DNA of 64,000 nt from JAJEFO01 sp965208685 (GTDB lineage: Bacteria; Pseudomonadota; Alphaproteobacteria; Rhodobacterales; Rhodobacteraceae), in contig CBDBPL010000007.1 of NCBI GenBank assembly GCA_965208685.1, positions 1,736,001-1,800,000 of the forward strand, written 5' to 3'. Under the pieces are notes generated by a model. It was not told where the DNA came from and ran no database searches. It saw nothing but the letters and a program-made list of their open reading frames with translations. Within the stretch, counting starts at the first letter, position 1. Each line of letters opens with the position of its first letter. Below are positions 1-9,820 of the stretch, in pieces. Position numbers and translations under genes: made by a program.

Positions 1-3000
1 CCACTGCAAGAAGCACCAGTATCGCGTTGTAGAATGAATTGAACTGCGCAAGCAGAATTATGAACATGAGGCCGAGGGCGGCCATGAATCCGGTCTGCAG
101 GAAAGCTTGGGATTCGGCCTGGTCTGCGGCGTCGCCGGTCCATTCCCACTCTACTCCGTCGGGGAACGGTCGTTCCTCCTCGATCCACTTGGTCAAGGTC
201 TCGATCCGTTCGGTCGCGGTGACCGCCACGGATTCCAGGCCTTCTTCGGCGATGCGGCTTGCCCAGGCGCCGTTCTGAGCGTCCGCAGCCCTGACGATCT
301 CTACGACCGCACCCTCGGAATCGACCAGTTTCACGAGTTCGCTTTCCACGTCGGCCTTGACATCGAAGAAACGGGTCTGGTCGGTCCGGGTGATCTGGGC
401 GAGTTGCGAGACGGGCTTTCGGGTGATCAGGTTCGAGAGCGGCACGAGACCTTCGCGTGTCCGGATCTTGAGAGAATCAAGCGTTGACAGGAACCGTTCG
501 TCCTCCGGCAGGCGGACACGGATGTCGACTTCCTCGTCCGAGGAGTCCACGCGCATCGTGTCCAGAAGGACGCCGCGCGTGACGAGCTGGATCGTGCCGC
601 CGATGGTCGCGACGTTGGTGCCGTACTTTCCCGCTCTTTCGACATCAACGTCGATCTGCCAATCGATTCCGGGCAAGGGGAGGTTGTCTTCGATGTCGAC
701 GAGACCTGGGGTTGAGTCGAATCGGTCGCGTGCGGTCAGCGTCGCTTCGGTCAGCCTGTCCCAGTCATTCGTCTTCAGGCGCAGGTGGACGGGCTTCGCG
801 GACTCCGGACCGCGCTCCAGGGTCAGGACCTCCACCTTGATGCCAGGGACTTCGTTGAGTTGTGCCTGGAGGTTTTCCAGAACGCTGTTGCCGTTGAGCT
901 CGTCAATCTCGACGCCGTGCGCCTTGGCGTACGTCGATCGGTCTTCCCAGGCCACGATTTCGATCTGGATCTGGCCGATCGCGTCGATCGGACCTCGTGC
1001 GCCTCCGGTGTTCGCGTTCAGCCCGCCTGCGCCGGCAAACGCAAAAGCGTTCTGCACGCCAGGCGTGGCAAGGGTGATTGCCTCGACCTCGCGGACAAGC
1101 GCGTCCTTTTCGGCAAGGCTGAGATTGCCTCGCGCACGCACGTAAATGATGGCCTGCTCGGCCTCGGTGTCCACGAAGAATTCGACGCCCCTGTTGTTCG
1201 CGCCGAAGTAGGTGAAAATCGATATCACGAAGAAAATGACCGTGCCGACGGTCACGACCGGCATCACGGGATTGCCTGCAATGAAGGCGATCAGGAGCCC
1301 GAACGGCGTGCGCCTTCTTCCGACTTCGACCCGGCGCCTTCTGCGCTCGAACCTGACGGCGCCCAGCGCGACGGACGACAGCGTTGCGGCACCCACGAAG
1401 AGGATCGCGCCAATCGCGGATCCAAGGATTCCGGCGTCAGGACCTCCAAGAATTGACGGGTTGAGAACCTGCAGGGCGGCAAGGAACATCAGGCAGAACA
1501 CGAGGGGGATGAGGGCTGCCCTGACGGGCCAGGGAAAGGAGCGCACAAGCGCCGCCGAGAGTCGTTCGAGGATTCGGCTCAGCCGGCCCGAAATCCCGCC
1601 GACGACGGGCAGGTAGATCAGGGCGACAATCAGGGACGCCGATAGGACGAAGATGAGCGTGACCGGCAGCGTTCCCATGAGTTCGCCGGCCACGCCCGGC
1701 CAGAACAGCATGGGCAGGAAAGCGCAGAGGGTCGTTGCCGTTGACGACACGACGGGCCAGAACATCCGCTTTGCGGCCTCGACAAACGCGTGCATCGGAC
1801 CGGTGCCGGCCTTGATTCGCTTGTCGGCGTATTCCACCACGATGACGGCGCCGTCGACCAGCATGCCCACGGACAGGATCAGGCCGAACATGACGATGTT
1901 CGAAACGGCAATCCCCATGATCGCCAGGAAGGCGAAGCAGAGAAGGAACGAAGTCGGAATGGCGAATCCGACAAGCAGCGCCGAGCGCGTGCCCAGCGAT
2001 GCCAGGACGACGATCATGACGAGGGCAATGGCGGTCAGAACCGATCCCTCAAGCTGCGTCACCATCGACTTCACCTGCGACGACTGGTCGTTGGACGTGC
2101 CCACGGTGATTGCCGCCTGCAGGTCGGGTGGCCACGTCGCTCTTTCCGCCTCGATCTCTTCCCGGACGAGTTCGCTCGTGGCGATGGTATGGAACCCCTT
2201 CCGCTTCACGATCTGGAGGGCGACCGTGTTCACGCCGTTGAAGCGTGCCGTGCCCGTCCGGTCCTCGAAGGTCAGACGGATGTCGGCAATGTCGCCCACC
2301 GTGATGATTCGGTCGCCGACGGCCTTTACCGGCAACCTGAGAATGTCCTGCTGCTCGTCGAAGGAAGAGGGAATCTTGATGCCAAAGGAGCCGGATTCCG
2401 ACTCTACGTCGCCTGCGGCAATCAACTGGTTGTTGTTGGTGAGCATTCCAACGAGCTCGCCCACCGTGACATCAATGGCCTCGAAACGCAGCGGGTCGAC
2501 CACGATCTCGACCATCTCGTCGCGATGGCCGGCAAGCGCCGCCTCGAGCACGGGCTCAAGCTCTTCAAGCCGGTCTTGAAGGGACTTTGCGACACGCAGC
2601 AAGGTCCGCTCGGGCACCGCGCCTGTCAGGTTGACGATTGTGATCGGAAACTCCGAGAAGTTCAGTTCGTCGATGGTGTACTGATCGGCCCCGGTCGGAA
2701 ACTGCGCCTCGGCCTTGTTCATGGCGTCGCGCACGTCAGCCAGGACCTGCGTCTTGTCCCATCCGAACTCGAATTCCATCACGATGATGGCATAGCCTTC
2801 GGCCGCCGTCGCCTGCATCGACTTCAGTCCGTCGATGTCGGCAAGCTCGGATTCCATCGGCTTGACCAGGAGCGCTTCGCTGTCTTCGGCACTTATCCCG
2901 GCAAAGGGCACGCTCACGAAGATCGCCGGAATCTCTATGTCGGGCGCACCCTCCTTGGGAAGCTGGGTATAGGCAAAGGTGCCCGCGAGCAACGAAAGCG

Positions 3001-3058
3001 CGATGAATGACAGCACCATGCGGGCTCTCGACGCGGCCCAGTCGATAATGCCGGTCAT
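1..3058 (-). CDS. RND-family efflux permease (partial, 3' end outside window)
   Basis: Inner-membrane proton-driven efflux pump subunit of the AcrB/HAE1 type. About 1019 codons are visible, starting MTGIIDWAASRARMVLSF; the last part of the C-terminal membrane half lies beyond base 1. It shows the N-terminal membrane helix, two large periplasmic loops and hydrophobic blocks at about residues 330-470 and 500-580. The TM4 motif reads GMLVDGAVIVVE near residue 398, so the second Asp of the classic AcrB Asp-Asp pair is Gly; this form is common in an alphaproteobacterial RND subgroup. Its start codon overlaps the stop of the upstream adaptor gene (ATGA), so the pair is translationally coupled. Substrate cannot be told from sequence. 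Confidence 0.93.
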   Translation of the reverse strand, partial: MTGIIDWAASRARMVLSFIALSLLAGTFAYTQLPKEGAPDIEIPAIFVSVPFAGISAEDSEALLVKPMESELADIDGLKSMQATAAEGYAIIVMEFEFGWDKTQVLADVRDAMNKAEAQFPTGADQYTIDELNFSEFPITIVNLTGAVPERTLLRVAKSLQDRLEELEPVLEAALAGHRDEMVEIVVDPLRFEAIDVTVGELVGMLTNNNQLIAAGDVESESGSFGIKIPSSFDEQQDILRLPVKAVGDRIITVGDIADIRLTFEDRTGTARFNGVNTVALQIVKRKGFHTIATSELVREEIEAERATWPPDLQAAITVGTSNDQSSQVKSMVTQLEGSVLTAIALVMIVVLASLGTRSALLVGFAIPTSFLLCFAFLAIMGIAVSNIVMFGLILSVGMLVDGAVIVVEYADKRIKAGTGPMHAFVEAAKRMFWPVVSSTATTLCAFLPMLFWPGVAGELMGTLPVTLIFVLSASLIVALIYLPVVGGISGRLSRILERLSAALVRSFPWPVRAALIPLVFCLMFLAALQVLNPSILGGPDAGILGSAIGAILFVGAATLSSVALGAVRFERRRRRVEVGRRRTPFGLLIAFIAGNPVMPVVTVGTVIFFVISIFTYFGANNRGVEFFVDTEAEQAIIYVRARGNLSLAEKDALVREVEAITLATPGVQNAFAFAGAGGLNANTGGARGPIDAIGQIQIEIVAWEDRSTYAKAHGVEIDELNGNSVLENLQAQLNEVPGIKVEVLTLERGPESAKPVHLRLKTNDWDRLTEATLTARDRFDSTPGLVDIEDNLPLPGIDWQIDVDVERAGKYGTNVATIGGTIQLVTRGVLLDTMRVDSSDEEVDIRVRLPEDERFLSTLDSLKIRTREGLVPLSNLITRKPVSQLAQITRTDQTRFFDVKADVESELVKLVDSEGAVVEIVRAADAQNGAWASRIAEEGLESVAVTATERIETLTKWIEEERPFPDGVEWEWTGDAADQAESQAFLQTGFMAALGLMFIILLAQFNSFYNAILVLLAV

Positions 3059-4254
3059 TCGCCCCGCTCCCGGAACCGGGCGGCAACCGGCGCGCCGTCG
3101 GTGACGTATTCCTGGCCGATCACTATCACGTCCGCCTCTGGCTCCAGTCCCGTAACCCAGATGCCTTCGGCTGAGTCCCGAACCACGCTGACCTCGGCGA
3201 ATGCGGCCTTCATGTCCCTTATGATCCGAACGCCGAGTTGACCGTCATCATTGAGGGTCAGGGACGACTGCGGCAGGAGATGCGCATCCCGGCCGGCGGA
3301 CTGGATGGCTATCTCCGCGGTCTGGCCGTCGCCAATTGCGAGATCGTCGTTCGCGACCTCCACCTCCACCCTGAACGTGCGCGTGCTCGGGTCTGCTGAT
3401 CGCGAGAGGAAGGTGACGCGGCCGGCAACCGTTCTCCCCGATGTCAGCCGGGCATAGGCGGTCGCCCCTGCCGAAACGCGTTCAAGGTGGATTTCAGGCA
3501 CGAATCCGACGAGCTTGATCGTGTCGAGCTGAATAACCGTGACGCAGAGCGAGCCCGGCTGAAGAAGGGAGCCTAGCTCTGCAGCATCGCTTTCGAGCAG
3601 TCCGGAGAACGGCGCGCGAATCTCAAGCTTGCCAAGCTCGTTCCGCGCCGCGGCCACGGCTGCTTCCGCTGCCTGTATTCCGGACTTGGCGCTTTCGACG
3701 CCTGCGCGCGCGGCTTCCACCGCCGCCGCTGTCTGCGCAACCCGCGTCTCGGAGGCGAAGCCGCCCTGGTTCAGGCGCGCTGCGGCCCGGCCGCTGATGT
3801 CGGCTTCGACGAGCCGCGCCTCGGCCTCCGGCAAGCGAAGCTCTGCCTCCCGCAAGCGGGCCTCGGCCTCGTTGAGGGCAACCTGCCGCGTACCCGGGTC
3901 CAGAACGCACAACAGGTCGCCCTCGGTCACCGTGGCGCCGCGCCTCGCCGGCTCACTGATGACCCTGCCGGATGTTTCGGCACGAACGTCAACCTGTCGT
4001 GCGGCTTCGGTTCGGCCCCTCAGGATCACGGCCCCGTCGACGACTTGCGCGACCGAACGCAACGCAACGACGGAAACGGTCTCGCCGGTGCCTGAAGGTG
4101 GGATGCCTGCAGGGCCTGAATCGGCGGGCTCGTCCGTCGCCACGACCTGCGCGTTGCTGCCCGCCGCAAACCTCAGGACTGCATCGCGCTCGAGCACGAG
4201 GAAGTACAGCGCCACGACCACCAGGGTCGCTGTGAGAACGGGAAGCAGGCGCAT
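3055..4254 (-). CDS. RND efflux membrane-fusion (HlyD/AcrA-type) adaptor
   Basis: Periplasmic adaptor that links the RND permease to an outer-membrane channel. From the chosen ATG the protein is 399 aa and begins MRLLPVLTATLVVVALYFLVL, an uncleaved anchor or signal. A longer reading up to 4554 exists, but its extra 100 residues are not hydrophobic and run through the divergent promoter region. Residues about 65-110 form the first half of a lipoyl-type domain (VRAETSGRVISEP), then an Ala/Glu-rich helical hairpin (about 110-200), then the second lipoyl half and beta-barrel. It is first in a two-gene operon with the permease and is divergent from yfgM. Confidence 0.9.
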   Translation of the reverse strand: MRLLPVLTATLVVVALYFLVLERDAVLRFAAGSNAQVVATDEPADSGPAGIPPSGTGETVSVVALRSVAQVVDGAVILRGRTEAARQVDVRAETSGRVISEPARRGATVTEGDLLCVLDPGTRQVALNEAEARLREAELRLPEAEARLVEADISGRAAARLNQGGFASETRVAQTAAAVEAARAGVESAKSGIQAAEAAVAAARNELGKLEIRAPFSGLLESDAAELGSLLQPGSLCVTVIQLDTIKLVGFVPEIHLERVSAGATAYARLTSGRTVAGRVTFLSRSADPSTRTFRVEVEVANDDLAIGDGQTAEIAIQSAGRDAHLLPQSSLTLNDDGQLGVRIIRDMKAAFAEVSVVRDSAEGIWVTGLEPEADVIVIGQEYVTDGAPVAARFRERGE

Positions 4255-4450
4255 GGCTTTCTTGTCCTCGCGGCCACCGGCCAACAGGCCAAGCGTACCA
4301 TTCAGTGCAACAAGGCAATCGTTTTGCCGTGACTTACATAATTCGGCAGTCCGCGGCAAGATTTCAACCGTTTGAGCGCATTGTGTTCTTTGCATTCCCG
4401 CATGCAGGCGATAAGAGGGCGCTGACCGCAGCAATGGATGGAAATTTGCA

Positions 4451-5101
4451 GTGTCCAGCCAGGATTCGTTCATCAGCGAAGTGACCGAGGAAGTCCGTCG
4501 CGACAAGCTTTTCCGGCTCATGCGCCGATATGGCTGGATTGCCGTCGCCTTCATCGTGCTGGTCGTAGGCGGAGCCGCCGCCTTCGAGTGGCAAAAGGCC
4601 CAGGCCCGGGCGGAAGCCGAAGCGGCCGGTGACGCATTGTTGAATGCCCAGTCGGAAGACGCGCCAGCGGCCCGGGCAGAGATTCTCGCCGCCCTTGACG
4701 GCGGCTCCGCGGGTCGGAACGCGATTGTCCGACTGTTTCAGGCGGCGGCGGAGATCGAGGCTGGCAAGGAAGAGCGCGCATTGGCAGCCTTGAATGAAAT
4801 TGCGGACGACACCGAGGTCCCCCCCGTGTATCGCGACCTTGCGGTCCTGAAATCTGTGATGATCTCGGATGCAGCGCCGGAGGAGCGCATGGCTCGTCTT
4901 GAACCGCTCACGAAACCCGGCAACCTGTTCCGCCTTCTGGCAGTCGAGCAGCGTGCCCTGGCCGAAATCGAGCTGGGCCGAACAGAGACCGCCATTGAGA
5001 CTTTGAACGGCATTCTCGCCGACGCCGAAATGACCGAGAGTTTGCGCAGGCGCGCTTCGTGGCTGATTGTGGCTCTAGGAGGAACGCCCGAGGATGCATA
5101 G
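4451..5101 (+). CDS. YfgM-like TPR membrane protein
   Basis: A 216 aa protein with a GTG start. A cytoplasmic stretch (about 1-26) is followed by one transmembrane helix (GWIAVAFIVLVVGG, about 28-45) and an Ala/Leu/Glu-rich TPR-like domain. This is the architecture of YfgM, an ancillary factor at the SecYEG translocon that works with periplasmic chaperones. The gene order yfgM-bamB-der is the same as in E. coli and supports the call more than sequence identity, which is low in this family. Its stop lies just inside the longer possible start of the downstream lipoprotein gene, so the genes are one operon. Confidence 0.82.
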   Translation: MSSQDSFISEVTEEVRRDKLFRLMRRYGWIAVAFIVLVVGGAAAFEWQKAQARAEAEAAGDALLNAQSEDAPAARAEILAALDGGSAGRNAIVRLFQAAAEIEAGKEERALAALNEIADDTEVPPVYRDLAVLKSVMISDAAPEERMARLEPLTKPGNLFRLLAVEQRALAEIELGRTETAIETLNGILADAEMTESLRRRASWLIVALGGTPEDA

Positions 5102-5132
5102 GCCGGAACGTTCAGGCAGCGAGGCGCGAGTT

Positions 5133-6428
5133 GTGAAGAGGCTTGGCATTCCGGTCTTGGTCGCGATGGCGCTTGCCGGGTGCGGCACAGGGGAAGAGTT
5201 GCTGGAAGGTGAGCGGATGGACATTGCCGGCTCGCCCGAGAACGTCGTCGAGAACCGCGCTGCGCCGCTGAACCTTCCAGCCGCCCGCGCGAACGCGGGA
5301 TGGACGCATGTCAACGGCAACGTGCGCCATCACCTGACGCATCTCGCTCTGTCCCGCGATCTTTCGCTGGCGTGGAGCGTGTCAATCGGCCAGGGCAACG
5401 ATCGAAGGCACCGGATCACGGCCGATCCGGTGGTTGCGGACGGGCGGGTCTACACACTCGACAGCAGGGCACTGGTTTCGGCGCACACGACGGCGGGCGA
5501 GCTGTTGTGGGCCCGGGACCTGACACCCGCCTCCGAGAAAGCGGACGAGGGATCGGGCGGTGGCCTGGCCGTTGCAGGCGGTACGGTTTTCGCGAGCTCG
5601 GGTTTCGGCACCTTGACCGCACTGGAAGCCGCAACGGGCGACTTGCGCTGGGTGCAAAACCTTGAATCTGCGGTTTCCGGCGCTCCCACTGCATACGAAG
5701 GCGTTGTCTACTTGGTCACGCGAAACTCAGTGGGCTGGGCCATTGACGCCAGGAACGGGCGGATTCTCTGGCAGGCTATTGGTGCCACGAGCGAAACCGG
5801 GATTTCGGGCGGATCAGCACCCGTGGTTGCCGGGTCACAGGTCGTTTTCCCGCTGCCGTCAGGCCAGCTGGTCGCAGCGTCCATCGGGTCCGGCGCGCAA
5901 ACCTGGGTGGCGAGCGTTACCAGTGAGACTCACAGGCGCGCGTTCAGCCGGTTTTCCGAATTGACAGCAGCACCGGTCGTGTCCAACGGCGTTGTCTATG
6001 CCGGCAATCACTCTGGTCGTGCCTCGGCATTCGATGCGGGTACCGGCGAGTCTGTTTGGAACGTTGACGCGGGCGGCCTCAGCCCTGTCTGGGTCGCAGG
6101 AGGTTCGGTCTTCCTGGTGTCCGAAGAAAACCGCCTGATGCGACTTGACGCGGCAACCGGAGGGGCGATCTGGGCGCAGGAACTGCCGTATTTCACGCAC
6201 GAGCGCATCGCGCGCCGCAAGGCGATTTTTGCACATTACGGTCCGGTCCTCGCAGGAGGACATCTGCTTCTTGCCTCGAGTGACGGCCTGCTGCGCCGGT
6301 TCGATCCCGTGTCGGGCGATCTGGCTGGTACAATTGCCCTGTCCTCCGGGGCAGCCCGCAACCCCGTAATCGCTGGCGAGACCCTGTATGTCGTAACGCA
6401 AGACGGCCAGCTTCACGCCTTCCGCTGA
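5133..6428 (+). CDS. bamB: Outer membrane assembly lipoprotein BamB
   Basis: Beta-propeller lipoprotein of the BAM complex that inserts outer-membrane proteins. Starting at GTG 5133 it opens with a compact lipoprotein signal (VKRLGIPVLVAMALAGC), with the lipidated Cys at residue 17; a GAGG motif lies about 8 bases upstream. An ATG at 5094, overlapping the yfgM stop, would add 13 polar residues before the signal and is the alternative. The rest is built of PQQ-type propeller blades, seen as recurring patterns such as VYTLDS..LVSAHTTAGELLWARDL and FDPVSGDL. It sits between yfgM and der. Confidence 0.88.
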   Translation: MKRLGIPVLVAMALAGCGTGEELLEGERMDIAGSPENVVENRAAPLNLPAARANAGWTHVNGNVRHHLTHLALSRDLSLAWSVSIGQGNDRRHRITADPVVADGRVYTLDSRALVSAHTTAGELLWARDLTPASEKADEGSGGGLAVAGGTVFASSGFGTLTALEAATGDLRWVQNLESAVSGAPTAYEGVVYLVTRNSVGWAIDARNGRILWQAIGATSETGISGGSAPVVAGSQVVFPLPSGQLVAASIGSGAQTWVASVTSETHRRAFSRFSELTAAPVVSNGVVYAGNHSGRASAFDAGTGESVWNVDAGGLSPVWVAGGSVFLVSEENRLMRLDAATGGAIWAQELPYFTHERIARRKAIFAHYGPVLAGGHLLLASSDGLLRRFDPVSGDLAGTIALSSGAARNPVIAGETLYVVTQDGQLHAFR

Positions 6429-6448
6429 TTCGTGCAGGCGCACGAGCC

Positions 6449-7906
6449 ATGACCTTCAGGCTGGCCATTGTCGGACGTCCCAACGTGGGCAAGTCGACGC
6501 TGTTCAATCGCCTCGTGGGGAAGCGACTCGCGCTTGTCGACGACCAGCCGGGGGTGACGCGGGACCTGCGTGAGGGCGATGCGCGCATTGCCGGGACGCA
6601 TTGCACGGTCATGGACACGGCGGGGCTGGAAGAGGCAAGCGACGAGAGCCTGCAGGCTCGCATGTGGCGACTGACCGAACGCGCGATCGATTCGGCCAAT
6701 GCATGCCTCTTCATGATTGATGCACGTGCGGGCGTCCTGCCTGACGACATGACCCTTGCGGACATTCTGCGACGCAAGTCGGCAACAGTGATTCTCGTGG
6801 CAAACAAGGCTGAAGGCCGGGCAGGGGACGCCGGGCTTCTTGAAGCGTTCTCTCTCGGATTCGGCGACCCTCTGCCGTTGTCAGCCGAACATGGCGACGG
6901 CATGCACGAGCTTCATGCGCAGCTGGAGCCGTTGTTTCGCGAGGCGGATCCTGGCGCCGGCGCGCGCGAAACCGCAGCAAATGCCGACACCGGCAAAGTC
7001 AATGACGAAGAGCGCGTTCTCACTCCTGAATTTCCCCTCAAGGTTGCGGTGGTTGGCCGGCCAAATGCAGGCAAGTCAACGCTCGTGAACCAGTTGCTGG
7101 GCGAAGACCGTCTGTTGGCAGGGCCGGAGGCAGGCATAACGCGTGACGCGATTTCGGTCTTTCTTGACTGGAACGGCTTGCCGGTTCGTGTCTTCGACAC
7201 AGCCGGAATGCGCAAGAAAGCCCGCGTGCAGGACAAGCTCGAGCGCCTTTCGGTCGGAGACGGGCTCCGTGCCGTCAAGTTCGCCGAGGTCGTGATCGTC
7301 CTTCTCGACGCTGCGATACCATTTGAACAGCAGGATCTCCGCATTGCCGACCTGGCCGAGCGCGAGGGCCGCGCGGTCGTGGTTGCGGTCAACAAGTGGG
7401 ACCAGGCCGAGCAAAGGAAGGCAACGTTCGGCGAACTGTCCGACAAGTTCGAGCGGTTGCTGCCCCAGCTTCGCGGCGCCTCGCTCGTGGCGGTTTCGGC
7501 CAGCACAGGCTACGGAATGGACCGGCTGCATAAGGCGGTAATCCGTGCGTACCAGGTCTGGAATCGCCGCGTTGGCACGGCCGAACTGAACCGCTGGCTT
7601 GCAGAGGTCATCGCGGCGCATCCTCCGCCCGCGCCCGGCGGGCGTCGCATAAGGCTGCGGTACATCACTCAAGTCAGAACCCGGCCACCGGGCTTTGTCG
7701 TCATGTGCTCGTATCCGCAAAAGCTGAACGAGAGCTACAGGCGGTACCTGATCAATGTACTGCGCGAGGATTTCGACATGCCGGGCACACCTGTTCGGCT
7801 GACCTTTCGTGGCCAGGGCCACAAGAATCCCTACCGCGACAGGAAGAAGCCGGGGCCGTCACGGCTTCGCAAGCATCTTGGCTCGAGCATGCCGGGAGGC
7901 AATTGA
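6449..7906 (+). CDS. der: Ribosome biogenesis GTPase Der (EngA)
   Basis: Essential GTPase with two tandem G domains that acts in 50S subunit assembly. Its 485 aa is the normal length. The first P-loop GRPNVGKST is at residues 8-16 and the second, GRPNAGKST, near 203-211. Both have DTAG G3 motifs (MDTAGLEE and FDTAGMRK). The second domain has the canonical VNKWD; the first has NKAE in the G4 place, as usual in this family. The last 120 residues form the KH-like RNA-binding domain and end in a basic tail. It is the third gene of the yfgM-bamB-der operon. Confidence 0.97.
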   Translation: MTFRLAIVGRPNVGKSTLFNRLVGKRLALVDDQPGVTRDLREGDARIAGTHCTVMDTAGLEEASDESLQARMWRLTERAIDSANACLFMIDARAGVLPDDMTLADILRRKSATVILVANKAEGRAGDAGLLEAFSLGFGDPLPLSAEHGDGMHELHAQLEPLFREADPGAGARETAANADTGKVNDEERVLTPEFPLKVAVVGRPNAGKSTLVNQLLGEDRLLAGPEAGITRDAISVFLDWNGLPVRVFDTAGMRKKARVQDKLERLSVGDGLRAVKFAEVVIVLLDAAIPFEQQDLRIADLAEREGRAVVVAVNKWDQAEQRKATFGELSDKFERLLPQLRGASLVAVSASTGYGMDRLHKAVIRAYQVWNRRVGTAELNRWLAEVIAAHPPPAPGGRRIRLRYITQVRTRPPGFVVMCSYPQKLNESYRRYLINVLREDFDMPGTPVRLTFRGQGHKNPYRDRKKPGPSRLRKHLGSSMPGGN

Positions 7907-8080
7907 CCCGGCCAATTGCTCCAAGGCCGTCCAGCCTCGGTTCGCCCGAGAACCGGCTTGGAGGCGCCGGGGCCATCGATCGCTCCAGAATGCGCACGGA
8001 GGGTTTCTGGGCTGATCGGTCCCGGCACTGATTTCGCGAACTGCGGAAGCGGTCGGCGAGGAGGTCGCCCGTTCACGAAG

Positions 8081-9370
8081 TCACTTGAGCAATCCTTCAG
8101 GCGTGATTGCCTTGGCGCCGCCAAGCCAGGGCAGCAGCCCTTCGGGCAGGTCGACGCCGCCTTCGGCCGTTTGGCCATGCTCGAGCACGGCAATCAACGT
8201 CCGTCCGACGGCAAGGCCGGAGCCGTTCAACGTGTGCACAAATGCCGGCTTGCCGTCTCCTTCGCGAAACCGCGCGTTCATTCTTCGCGACTGGAAGTCG
8301 CCGCAGGTCGAGACGGAGGAGATCTCTCGATACCTGTTTTGTCCGGGCAGCCAGACTTCAACGTCATAGGTTCGCCGGGCGCCGAATCCGAGATCGCCGG
8401 TGCAAAGCGAAACCGTGCGGTAGGCCAGGCCAAGACGTTCCAGAATTCCTTCGGCACAGCGGAGCATCCGCCTCTGCTCTTCTTCCGACGCGTCCGGATG
8501 CACGATCGACACCATTTCGACCTTTTCGAACTGGTGCTGACGGAGCATGCCCGCCGTGTCCTTGCCGGCCGCCCCGGCCTCGGACCGGAAACACTGGGTA
8601 TGTGCCGTCAATCGGATCGGGAGGGCATCGGCGTCAAGAATGCTGTCCCGCACCGTGTTTGTCAGCGTCACTTCGGACGTGGGGATCAGCCACAGCCCTT
8701 CGCGGGTGGCGTAGCTGTCCTCTGCAAACTTGGGCAGCTGGTTCGTCCCGACCATGGGTTCCTCGCGCACGAGTACCGGCGTCATGGTTTCGGTGAGTCC
8801 GTTTTCGGACGTGTGAATGTCGAGCATCATCTGAGCCAACGCCCGGTGCACCCGGGCCACCGCACCGCGAAGCACGACGAACCGGCTTCCGGAAAGCTTG
8901 GCGGCAGTTTCGAAGTCCATGCCCGGCATGACACCCGCGATGTCGAAGTGCTCGACCGGGTCGAAGTCGAAGACCGGCGGTTCGCCCCAGCAATGCAACT
9001 CCAGGTTTTCGCTCTCGTCGGTCCCATGCGGCACGTCGTCATGCGGCACGTTCGGCAGCTCCAGCAGGAAGTCTCGCAGTCGCGCATCTTCCGCGGCGGC
9101 CTCGCCTTCGAGTCGCGCGATCTCGTCCTTCTTCTCTGCAACGAGGGCGCGCAGGCGTTCGAACTTTGCATTGTCGCCCTTGGCCAACGCTGCGCCAACT
9201 TCCTTCGATGCCTTGTTTCGGTCAGCCAGGGCCGCTTCGGCAGCCGCAATCTTGGAACGTCGCGCCTTGTCGATCGCGAGGATTTCCGACGATGGATGCA
9301 ACAATCCCCGGAGTGCCATCGCGGCATCGAATGCGGCGGGGTCATCGCGAATCGCGCGAATGTCGTGCAT
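8081..9370 (-). CDS. serS: Seryl-tRNA synthetase
   Basis: Charges tRNA-Ser with serine. The start is the ATG beginning MHDIRAIRDDPAAFD because AGGAGA lies about 6 bases upstream; a longer reading to 9454 adds a tail unlike the family. The protein is 429 aa. An N-terminal coiled-coil arm (about 25-100) is followed by the class II core, with motif 2 in the region FRSEAGAAGKDTAGMLRQHQ and motif 3 at GSGLAVGRTLIAVLEHGQ near the C-terminus. The gene is convergent with der. The large open frame on the opposite strand is a high-GC shadow. Confidence 0.97.
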   Translation of the reverse strand: MHDIRAIRDDPAAFDAAMALRGLLHPSSEILAIDKARRSKIAAAEAALADRNKASKEVGAALAKGDNAKFERLRALVAEKKDEIARLEGEAAAEDARLRDFLLELPNVPHDDVPHGTDESENLELHCWGEPPVFDFDPVEHFDIAGVMPGMDFETAAKLSGSRFVVLRGAVARVHRALAQMMLDIHTSENGLTETMTPVLVREEPMVGTNQLPKFAEDSYATREGLWLIPTSEVTLTNTVRDSILDADALPIRLTAHTQCFRSEAGAAGKDTAGMLRQHQFEKVEMVSIVHPDASEEEQRRMLRCAEGILERLGLAYRTVSLCTGDLGFGARRTYDVEVWLPGQNRYREISSVSTCGDFQSRRMNARFREGDGKPAFVHTLNGSGLAVGRTLIAVLEHGQTAEGGVDLPEGLLPWLGGAKAITPEGLLK

Positions 9371-9820
9371 CGATCGTCTCCTGCGTTCGGATTGCAGCGC
9401 TCTACGCGCAGGCACTCCCTTTGTCGACTCCGAGGTACTGTCCATGTCTGACATTCGGAAGTGCCAGGACTCGAGGCCGAAGGCGATCCGTCCTTCCGCC
9501 TGGCCAGCGCCACAAATGTCAGATCAAGACTCTCGTACCGGTGAAGTCGCGTAATCGCAGAGAATGTGCGCTACCGCAATCACCCATGACGCGGTTGCCC
9601 AGCGCAAGCTCAGTCGATTCCTGCCGGGAACCCTCCAGAAAGCGCCAAGGCACAGGTCCCCGGTCCGGAGACGTGCAAGATGTCCCCGCGGCGGAAAGGC
9701 AGGGGACTTCGCCGAACCGCCAAAGCAGCGTCGACCGCATGCCGCGCGGACTGAACAGCTTGCTTGTGCGAACTGCACTCAATCCCTTAAGCTGGTCACA
9801 ACCAGAGTTTGGAGGGCGAG
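9371..9820. other. 450-base intergenic stretch between serS and ppx/gppA
   Basis: Divergent promoter region. Short open frames exist on both strands, but none has a recognisable protein pattern or good start context. No tRNA-like cloverleaf or strong terminator was seen. Confidence 0.5.

Noticed and set aside
4255..4554. N-terminal extension of the membrane-fusion protein
   Set aside because: Residues are not conserved, there is no signal, and it would cover the divergent yfgM promoter and start.
7916..9451. 511-codon open frame opposite serS
   Set aside because: It is the antisense shadow of serS in high-GC DNA; the product has no family pattern, while serS is unmistakable.
9371..9820. tRNA gene in the serS-ppx gap
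   Set aside because: No stretch with the T-arm and anticodon-arm pattern could be found by eye.
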